Positions 59,101 through 64,000 of a stretch of DNA of 64,000 bases are shown here, one piece after another. The position numbers and the translations under genes were made by a program. The notes under the pieces are model-generated. The model was not told where the DNA came from, searched no databases, and saw only the letters and a program-made list of their open reading frames with translations. The stretch's first letter is position 1. Each line of letters starts with the position of its first letter. The stretch is taken from contig WPIO01000002.1 of the NCBI GenBank assembly GCA_009760855.2, positions 4,930,001 to 4,994,000 of the forward strand. Reading direction: 5' to 3'. The DNA comes from Cristatella mucedo. Its lineage: Eukaryota; Bryozoa; Phylactolaemata; Cristatellidae.

Positions 59101-61470
59101 GAGGGGATACCGAGCTTGAATGAGCCATACCACCATTTGCTGTTTATTTTTGTGCACCGAGAGGTAATAATAATAATAAAAGAGTAGATCTGTATAGCAC
59201 CATAGGAGAATTAAATCTCTTTCTAGGCATTTACATATTCTGGAAAGGAAGCATGTCAATTGGTAAGAACATGCAAGTACGTCTACTCACACAGAGAACA
59301 ATTCACAAGTATGAAGCAAATGTTGTGTGGGGAACAGGTGGTTTTTAGTTTTTTTTTTAATATCGGCGATGTTGTTGCATCGGTCTGAAGTGAGTTCCAG
59401 GCTTTGGTAGCATGATTTAAAGGCACGGTCTCAAAATAATCTGAGGTTGGCTTGAGGCACAGGTCAACGATTTGAGTGAGAAGAGTAGGTGGTGCGATGC
59501 GAAGCCCGAGTTGAAAGTATTTCGGATAGGTATTCTGGAGCAAGAGGATGAACTGACCTGCAAGTGAGTCTACAGAACTCCGAAGTCTGCCGCTTGACGG
59601 GGAGCCAGTGCCGATCGGTGGGTGACAATTGGTATAATTGTAACATTCACGACAGGGAAGCCTAGCTGCAAAGTTTTGCACCCACTGTAGGCATGTTATT
59701 GCACAAGCTATAAGACCTGTGAGTAATGAGTTACAGAAGTCGAGATGGGATGTCGCAAATGCACGGACCAGCTTGGATGTGGTTTCCTGGTTCTAGCAAG
59801 CCCGTGGGTTTTACAATGTTATGTGGCTGAAAGTAGATAGGGTTGACTGTGGAGCCATTGTTCTTCTTGCGCAGTGGTTCTCAACCATCCTAATGCCGCG
59901 ACCCTTTTAAAACAGTTCCCCATGTTGTGGCGACCCCAACCATAAAATTATTGTGTGCAAAATGTGGAAATACGTGTTTTCCGATGGTCTTAGGCGACCC
60001 TTCCTCCCCCCCCCCCCGTGAAAAGGTCGTTCGATCCCCAAAGGGATCGCGACCCACATGTTGAGAGCCTCTGGTCTAGTGTACCCATGATGCCCAGGCA
60101 AGATGAGAGGTGCTCAAGAAGAGCTTGGTGATTAATAGTATCAAACGCTGCCAAAAGGTCATTCAAAACAAGCAGAGAGACTACCAAAGTCTGCATTCCT
60201 GAAAAGGTTGTTGTACATTTGTAGCAGTACTGACTCTTGTGGAGTGATTAGCTCGAAAAACCCGACTAGAACTTACGTGTTTGGTTTGAAGTTTTGATAT
60301 ACGAGTTAAGCTGGTGTGCCTCTATTTGCTCCAGTGTCTTTGGTAGGAATGGTAATAGGGAAACTGGGGGAAAGTTGCTTAAGTTCTTCTTGTTTAGTAT
60401 TGCTCTCTGGTGAGCTGGTTTGGTCCAGCGGTTAAGGTGCTCGCCCCGACCGAGGTCTGGCTGAGGTCGTGGGCTCGAGCCCCGAGGCACATGTGAAGCG
60501 CATGAATAGAAATTAAGTTCTCTTGGGGTGCTATACAAATGAATTATATAACATTTAGCAGATAGGGGCAGAGGCATTATGTAGCACATGAGTAGATTGA
60601 ATCAGAACCGTTATGCCTCAGCACATGGGTCAGTCTTGTAGTCATTAAATTACCTTGCTGAATTCAGAACTGATCAGTTTAGAAGCCGTCGGAGCTTCAG
60701 ACGTCATGCTCTTTAGTCCCCCTTTTCGTTAAGCAACAGCTTTGCTGAATGTTATTATAGCTTTTGGGGTTTTGATGATAAGAATTACTACAATCTAGGT
60801 GATGTCCTGTCCCCGGGTATTCCACGAGTGCCTCCAAGCTTGTGATGAGGATGGTGATCCGTGGAGTGTTTTTTTGCCAATATTTGGTTCAAAATTGCTG
60901 CTCATGCTGCTTCTACAGGATCTGCGACTATCTTCTTAAAAAGACGGATAATTTCGATTATGTCTTGTCCACATTCCCTATGACTCGTCTATCTAGCAAG
61001 TTTATAATTTGCATATTTTGTTTTAATTTGATTTACTACTTAATTTGATATTGTGTATGCATAGTAGATCTTAGTTGCAAGTAATGATTTAATGTCACGG
61101 TTCATTAAATATTATTAATGATCTCTCTTGTGCCATGCCAGACCCGTGAAGAGCTATCACAATGCGTCGGCCTCTCGACTGTGTTTTAGGCGATGCTGCC
61201 GGATTCGAAAGACGGCATTGTAGTGAGCCTTGGTGGCAGGTCTGCTTCTTCATCTTCGGCGGCAGCTGCTCCAAGCACATGCACCGTTGTCCACGTGGCT
61301 GTTGACTCGGTTGCCCCTGCGGCTATACAGACTCTCACAGCATTGCTTGCCTGCCTTGCTTCACACAGCCCGTCTGCTGGGAAGGCAGTGACTGAAAAAG
61401 CCACCCCTCGGGGTAGCTCAAACTCACTCAGCGTCGATGCCTTTGCAAGCCGTGCCAATGATGTTGTCAG
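35384..61470 (+). CDS. SCAPER: SCAPER (S-phase cyclin A-associated protein in the ER), 3' end outside window
   Basis: Twenty-two exons placed: 35384-35542, 35721-35871, 36804-37120, 37390-37493, 37647-38083, 39851-40664, 43229-43625, 45186-45350, 46861-47081, 49293-49404, 49811-49951, 50122-50223, 51155-51208, 51996-52220, 52582-52740, 53609-53710, 54071-54201, 54387-54452, 55328-55454, 55568-55677, 58349-58472, 61190-61470. All phases agree, giving 1,499 codons plus 2 nt, so the gene continues past 64000. In known animals SCAPER is an ER-associated zinc-finger protein that binds cyclin A/CDK2, affects cilia, and links TTC5 to CCR4-NOT in tubulin mRNA autoregulation. Hallmarks seen: the H-D-R-V-R-R-I-V N-terminus, W-A-F-L-F-D-N-L, E-K-L-S-S-P-S-R-K-R, a long coiled coil, a C2H2 finger and an Ala/Leu-rich helical C-terminus. 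It is longer than human because of exons 5-6. The start at 35384 is the likeliest ATG; in-frame upstream ATGs exist. Confidence 0.93.
36016..36150 (+). mobile_element. SINE family A, diverged
   Basis: GGGGTAAGGTGCTCGTC head, TGGCTCGAGCCC B box, GAAGCGCGTGGATAGTGATT tail and GAATTATATA running into a (TA)n microsatellite (about 36136-36230). SCAPER intron 2. Confidence 0.75.
36478..36600. repeat. (TA)n/(GTAT)n/(TG)n compound microsatellite
   Basis: Consecutive (AT)n, (GTAT)n and (TG)n blocks in SCAPER intron 2. Confidence 0.92.
36804..37493 (+). CDS. SCAPER: SCAPER exons 3-4 (conserved helical module)
   Basis: Exon 3 (36804-37120) carries a Ser/Ala/Arg-rich linker and then the most conserved N-terminal block, D-L-R-A-R-Y-W-A-F-L-F-D-N-L, R-A-V-D-E-I-Y and C-E-S-D. 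Exon 4 (37390-37493) continues with L-E-Q-C-I-K-D-F-K and leads into R-P-T-S-L-A-W. The acceptor at 36801-36803 is CAG and that at 37387-37389 is TAG. Confidence 0.9.
37647..38083 (+). CDS. SCAPER: SCAPER exon 5 (Ala/Gly/Ser/Gln-rich)
   Basis: Begins with conserved R-P-T-S-L-A-W-D-L-R-K, then becomes low complexity: Ala6, Gly5, Ser/Gly runs and Gln5. S-W-A-E-K-A-K corresponds to the vertebrate S-W-A-D-K-V-K motif. The donor GTGAGC at 38084 restores phase 1 for the next exon; the frame stays open about 100 codons beyond it through a CTTCC repeat, but the homologous junction D-A-D-G-W-E-T-V supports splicing. Confidence 0.88.
38125..38192. repeat. (CTTCCTGCTTC)n repeat next to the exon 5 donor
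   Basis: About five copies of a roughly 12-nt CTTCCTGCTTCC-type unit beginning some 40 nt inside intron 5. Confidence 0.85.
38390..38540 (+). mobile_element. diverged L2 3' tail
   Basis: CATCCCTAACCACATTGGCATG then AAAGAGATCCAAGTTCTCTG and an AT-rich tail; in SCAPER intron 5. Confidence 0.6.
39851..40664 (+). CDS. SCAPER: SCAPER exon 6 (large low-complexity exon)
   Basis: 814 nt, phase 1 in and 2 out, acceptor TTGCAG, donor GTGAGT. Starts with the conserved D-A-D-G-W-E-T-V block (vertebrate D-A-E-G-W-E-T-V), then about 260 residues rich in Ala, Ser, Gly, Pro and Arg with no recognisable domain. It is strongly GC-rich, so long antisense frames exist and are shadows. Probably disordered and fast-evolving. 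Confidence 0.88.
40747..40805. repeat. (GA)n microsatellite
   Basis: Perfect (GA)n of about 58 bp in SCAPER intron 6. Confidence 0.95.
40905..41205. repeat. (CA)n microsatellite cluster
   Basis: Several (CA)n blocks, the longest about 70 bp near 41085-41155, in intron 6. Thr-His-rich frames here are artefacts. Confidence 0.95.
43229..47081 (+). CDS. SCAPER: SCAPER exons 7-9 (acidic region and S-S-P-S-R-K-R motif)
   Basis: Exon 7 (43229-43625) is acidic, Ser/Glu/Asp-rich and poorly conserved. Exon 8 (45186-45350) is Glu-rich helical (I-E-S-A-M-M-E-E-A), equivalent to the vertebrate I-A-S-A-I-A-E-E-E block. Exon 9 (46861-47081) has L-D-W-D-T-M-V-A-N-Y-E, W-G-D-M-V and the strongly conserved H-E-K-L-S-S-P-S-R-K-R. 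Donors GTGGGT, GTATGA and GTGAGG. Confidence 0.9.
43905..44035 (+). mobile_element. SINE family A
   Basis: Head GGCCCAGTGGTTAAGGTGCTC with B box GGGCTCGAGCTCC, then AAGCGCCCGAATAGAG and GCGATATACAAATGAATTATA. In SCAPER intron 7. Confidence 0.8.
44320..44492 (+). mobile_element. SINE family B, copy 3
   Basis: Well-preserved head with GGGTTCGAATCC and body ending CAATCAGCTAGT. About 400 bp from a SINE A in the same intron. Confidence 0.78.
47180..48755 (+). mobile_element. L2-clade LINE, best-preserved copy (RT domain, 3' UTR, (ATT)n tail)
   Basis: A single open frame covers reverse-transcriptase motifs from L-E-R-V-V-A-D-Q-L through S-G-F-R-A-N-H-S-T-E, the catalytic F-Y-A-D-D-T-Q-L-Y box near 47640, and the L2-type C-terminal H-W-L-P-V-K-Q and A-W-N-S-L blocks, to a TAG at about 48473. 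A 3' UTR follows, with a 24-bp duplication near 48580-48625, and it ends AAAGCGCCTAGAAAGAG ... (ATT)n. The 5' end with the endonuclease is missing, as usual for truncated insertions. It lies in SCAPER intron 9 in the gene's orientation. The intact frame means a young insertion. Confidence 0.93.
49293..52220 (+). CDS. SCAPER: SCAPER exons 10-14 (long coiled coil)
   Basis: Exons 49293-49404, 49811-49951, 50122-50223, 51155-51208 and 51996-52220 encode a nearly continuous Arg/Glu/Lys/Gln-rich coiled coil. Landmarks are V-R-A-W-K-E-E-L, I-A-F-I-N-S-L-E-A-Q-N-K-R-H (almost as in human) and E-L-Q-K-K-I-Q-H-K. All junctions after exon 10 are phase 0. The exon 10 donor is GTTGGC, weak. Exon 13 is a 54-nt mini-exon. 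Confidence 0.92.
49463..49622. repeat. 15-bp minisatellite in SCAPER intron 10
   Basis: About ten tandem copies of CTGTCTACTGCCTGG-type units with C/G and T/A variants. Confidence 0.93.
50755..51070. repeat. imperfect GCAGTGG/CAG-rich tract
   Basis: Roughly 300 bp in intron 12 made of degenerate GCAGTGGCA- and AGCAGCAG-type triplets. No clean period. Confidence 0.6.
52582..53710 (+). CDS. SCAPER: SCAPER exons 15-16 (C2H2 zinc finger)
   Basis: Exon 15 (52582-52740) ends with L-C-V-V-C-D-V-L and exon 16 (53609-53710) continues S-E-V-H-L-L-S-H-L-R-G-K-K-H, forming the single C-x2-C...H-x5-H finger of SCAPER, split by an intron between the cysteines and histidines. Residues upstream match the vertebrate R-x-D/E-x-A-P-x-L-x-P-Y context. 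Donors GTACTT and GTACGT. Confidence 0.92.
54071..61470 (+). CDS. SCAPER: SCAPER exons 17-22 (basic linker and helical C-terminal region)
   Basis: Exon 17 (54071-54201) is Lys-rich and ends at the cryptic-looking donor CG|GTGTGT; this choice keeps phase and matches the spacing of the vertebrate R-M...E-Y-E region. Exon 18 (54387-54452) has D-S-P-Y-K-A-K. Exon 19 (55328-55454) has V-S-A-L-E-R-S-L-G-E-L. Exons 20 (55568-55677) and 21 (58349-58472) cover G-G-F-G-A-L and V-L-F-S-N-R-I. Exon 22 (61190-61470) has L-T-A-L-L-A-C-L-A, ends phase 2 with donor GTAAGA, and must join an exon beyond the window. Confidence 0.88.
54700..54812 (+). mobile_element. diverged L2 3' tail
   Basis: GCAAAATGCCTAGAAAATG then GATGCTTTGCTATC and (ATT)n; SCAPER intron 18. 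Confidence 0.65.
59165..59871 (-). mobile_element. L2-clade LINE 3' part, split by a SPIN-like element
   Basis: (AAT)n and reverse-complemented 3' UTR followed by the RT C-terminal region with H-W-L-P-V-K-R, frameshifted. Continues at 60074-60390 in RT sequence after the hAT insertion, with about 0.5 kb of L2 missing between the two parts. In SCAPER intron 21. Confidence 0.82.
59872..60073. mobile_element. SPIN-like non-autonomous hAT transposon
   Basis: 202 bp with imperfect terminal inverted repeats: CAGTGGTTCTCAACC on the left and, reverse-complemented, CAGAGGCTCTCAACA on the right, then GCGACCC / GTCGCGATCCC. Internal blocks (CCTAATGCCGCGACCC, CCCCAACCATAAAATTAT, TTCCGATGGTCTTAGGCGAC, AAAGGTCGTTCGA) are as I remember the non-autonomous SPIN (SPACE INVADERS) hAT family. 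Flanks TTCTTGCG and GTCTAGTG agree at 5 of 8 positions. The corresponding L2 sequence is GTCTAACG, consistent with a decayed 8-bp target duplication of the TCTAGA-like type SPIN prefers. Confidence 0.8.
60074..60390 (-). mobile_element. L2-clade LINE RT part, distal to the SPIN-like insertion
   Basis: Reverse complement of the L2 region from R-L-G-I-T-G-T back to the L-E-Q-I/L-E-R-V block. Frameshifted. Confidence 0.75.
60415..60550 (+). mobile_element. SINE family A, most complete copy
   Basis: Head GGTCCAGCGGTTAAGGTGCTC, B box GGGCTCGAGCCCC, tail AAGCGCATGAATAGAAATTA, TTCTCTTGGGGTGCTATAC and AATGAATTATA. Confidence 0.82.
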
Positions 61471-61526
61471 GTAAGAGCAGTCTGTAGTGTTGCTTTTATT
61501 TAGATAAGCAGTTACTAAAGTTCACT

Positions 61527-62290
61527 AATAATAATACATTTGATAAAGCGCCGTCAGAGAACTCAATCTCTTTCTAGGCGCTTTACATTTGCTTTAAAGG
61601 AAGCGCGGTCGAATGGTTAGTGGTAGCATGCTCAGTAAACAACAACAATAATATGGTTAGGGGTGACATGCACAGGGTCAGCATGCAAGTGTGGTTAGTG
61701 GCAGCATGCAACAGTGTCAACACGCATAAGCACATTAAGGACGAATCACAGGGACCCACTAAATGCTTTAATAAATAGATGCATTTTAAAGTTCTTTTTA
61801 AATGTGGACCAGTCAGGAGATGTCATGATAGGGTACGTCGGGAGTGAGTTGCAGGCTTTGGGAGCATATGAACTAAAGGCACGGTCTCCAAAGGATTTGA
61901 GGTTTGTGCGAGTTTGCACGAGGTTTGTATTTAAAAACCTAGATTCCGAAAAGCGGGTGGTATGATGGGGGAGTAGAGTAGTAGTATGGTGGGGGAGTAG
62001 ATCTAATAGGTAGGCTGGAGCCAAAGAATGAAGGGACCTAAAAGTGAGTGACAATACCTTGAAGGCGATGCATTGCTTGACTGGGAGCCAGTGCAGGTCG
62101 GTGACAAGTGGTGTGATGTGGCAACTGTGCCGCTCACGACAGACAAACCTAGCTGCAGAGTTTTGCACCAGCTATAAGCACCTGAGTGATAGGCCAGCAA
62201 GCAGTGAGTTACAGAAGTCAAGACAGGGTGTCGCAAATCCATGGACCAGTTTAGATGTGGTATCTCTTTTCTGTCTAAACAAGCCCTAGC
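61527..62290 (-). mobile_element. L2-clade LINE, 3' 0.76 kb
   Basis: (AAT)n, GATAAAGCGCCGTCAGAG, the 3' UTR and the RT C-terminal ORF in reverse orientation (A-W/C-N-S-L-P, S-L-A-P-A-Y-L, H-W-L-P-V-K-Q). Small in-frame duplications near 61910-61925 and 61970-61995. In SCAPER intron 22. Confidence 0.87.
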
Positions 62291-62949
62291 TCGTAGACAA
62301 GAATCAGAAAGCTGTTCCGATCCCGACCGCTGGCAAGTGCACCAAATCCTGACCTCACTGTGCACCGGAGCTCATTGCAAGCTGTTTAGAAGCTTATTCA
62401 CGATCGTGCCTTAGCAGAAGTGCAAGCATGAACATGCATTACTCATGCGATGCAGACGTTCCGGTGTTATCATGCGAAATGACGATCGTTGTAATCAGAA
62501 TCTACTACGTGTATATTAAGTACCTCGACTGTTCAGAAGTATGATCGAGTTTAGGCCATTTCACGAGCTTCAGTAACATCTCTCTAGGAATGCAATTTAT
62601 GCTATTAATCTGCAAACTGGAAAACTAATTGACTCGAAGAGATTATTTTTAAATGACGGTCGGATGGAACAGCTTGCAACCACTAAGGCAAGCATTTCAC
62701 AGTAATTATAATCATGTAGCACCTTTATTATAGTTTAATATAACCACGCCACTTTCAAAACATCAGCTAAAAAAGAACCATTTGAACTGATTAGTGATTA
62801 CATTTGTGTAAGAAGTCTGTAGGCTTGATAAATCAGGTTTCACTACTGTCTTCTTTTATAGTTGTGCCTTGTCAATGACATCATGTCTGCTCAAGTACAA
62901 GTTGTTCTCTTATTTTTCCAAGATCAATCCAGCTTTTGCATAGTTAACT

Positions 62950-63075
62950 AGTTTGGCCTTGGGGTAAGGTGCTCACCTTTACCAAAGATGGCCGTGGGTT
63001 CGAGCCGTTTGGCTTATGTAAAGCACCTCGATAAAGATTAAGTTCACTTGAGGCACTATGCAAGTATATTACATT
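62950..63075 (+). mobile_element. SINE family A, diverged
   Basis: GGGGTAAGGTGCTCACC head, GGGTTCGAGCC B box, TAAAGCACCTCGATAAAG tail and CACTATGCAAGTATATTAC. Confidence 0.72.
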
Positions 63076-64000
63076 TTTTTAATCTTTTTATAATGAAAAT
63101 ATGTCTAGAATTGTAGTTTAGTCATGACAGAGACCGACATACTGTCATTGATAGTATTTAGCTTCTAGGCAAAAACTAGTCTTCTGCAGACAATAAGACA
63201 CATCTGCCGGTTTCAGCGTCTGACTCGAGCTTTACTCTTTTATTATACGACACCCCTGTTGCTGCTGTATCATGCTAGCTGAACCCCAATCACTGTAAAG
63301 CATTCACAGTACCCTAAGGGAACTAAATTGTGTTGTGCACCCATGGCATAGGCTGACAAGAGAGTATATAAACTGACTAATAGCACGCATGCGGCAGTAG
63401 GCAAGCTATAAGTTACTTTAAATGAAGCTGGGCGAAGGCTGCTAGCATGGGAACTCTGAAGTAGGCTAAAAATAAGCCACCAATGCTGGCCCAAAAAATT
63501 CGCGCACCCTGGAAATCTACGGGGAGTCTCGAACAGTGCAGAGGTTTACAAGATCATGGGGGAAATACTGCCACAAGGTAAGCTTAGTATGAGGAAGCTA
63601 TACTTGTTGCAAATTGTGCATGCTGCCACCTTGATTGGCCTACTAAGTGTGAACAACATGCAACATTAAATAATTTGTCTTTGGTGGTTTCAAGTGGATT
63701 TGGAAACAGTTGTGGTTTTTGAAGTTAATTTTTTGATAGCACTATCAAAACATGGTGAAGTCGGAACTTGGAATTTTCCAAATATGCCGGTCTCAAAAAG
63801 GCATTTCTACTTTGTCAGACACTCCTTCAGGAATGGTCAAGGTTTGAGATATCTGGCTTATTACATGCGCAGACATTTGCCAGACCTGGTTTCAGACTAT
63901 GCAAGAAATCGATAGTGCAGTCAATTAGAGCAAGAAACCATCCAACTAGATTTCCGTATGAAAAAACAAGTTTTTGAACCTTTTAAAGTTGCTACATAAG

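Larger units (their letters stand above)
61471..64000 (+). other. SCAPER intron 22, continuing past the window
   Basis: After the donor at 61471 no further SCAPER exon was recognised up to 64000. It contains the L2 at 61527-62290 and a SINE A at 62950-63075; the rest looks unique and non-coding. Confidence 0.55.

Overview
The window is nuclear DNA of an animal. It has spliced genes with introns from about 0.1 to 4.6 kb, intronless replication-type histone genes ending in the metazoan histone stem-loop, many CR1/L2-clade LINE fragments with (ATT)n tails, tRNA-derived SINEs, and long (GA)n, (CA)n and (TA)n microsatellites. The histones and the short HSBP1 suggest an invertebrate bilaterian. The H2B N-terminus looks somewhat spiralian (mollusc or annelid), but I cannot name the taxon from the sequence.

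Layout. 1-5.4 kb: a strikingly AT-rich block on the minus strand. It holds a broken protein-primed type-B DNA polymerase of the Maverick/Polinton/adintovirus kind, the ORF overlapping its start, an acidic and a basic mini-ORF, and a tandem array of four small related ORFs, most of them decayed. Most of the small ORFs have a CTTATATAG-like motif just before the start codon. This looks like an endogenised or transposable DNA-virus relic. A 117-nt foldback and a 50-bp tandem duplication lie at its edge. 5.5-10.7 kb: mostly non-coding, with a compound (GA)/(GACAGA) array and one orphan minus-strand terminal exon. 10.7-16 kb: four core histone genes in two divergent pairs, H3(-)/H4(+) and H2A(-)/H2B(+), each with its own stem-loop, TATA and CCAAT boxes, plus an octamer before H2B. 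No H1 was seen. 16-22.3 kb: repeats and unique non-coding DNA.

22.36-27.89 kb: HSBP1 (heat-shock-factor-binding protein 1), complete, three coding exons and 74 residues. Its second intron is a textbook AT-AC U12-type (minor spliceosome) intron of about 4.55 kb, filled with L2 and SINE debris. 28-35.3 kb: intergenic DNA full of L2 copies. 35.38-61.47 kb and beyond: SCAPER (S-phase cyclin A-associated protein in the ER). I placed 22 coding exons whose phases all agree, giving about 1,499 codons before the gene runs off the window. Exons 5-6 carry large Ser/Ala/Gly-rich expansions. Its introns hold a nearly intact L2 reverse transcriptase, microsatellites, a 15-bp minisatellite and a 202-bp SPIN-like hAT transposon.

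The genes do not form one pathway: they are ordinary housekeeping neighbours in a repeat-rich region. The observations most worth following up are the U12 AT-AC intron, the viral relic with its tandem small-gene family and shared upstream motif, the SPIN-like element (a family known for horizontal transfer), and the shared 3' ends of the L2 LINE and SINE family A.
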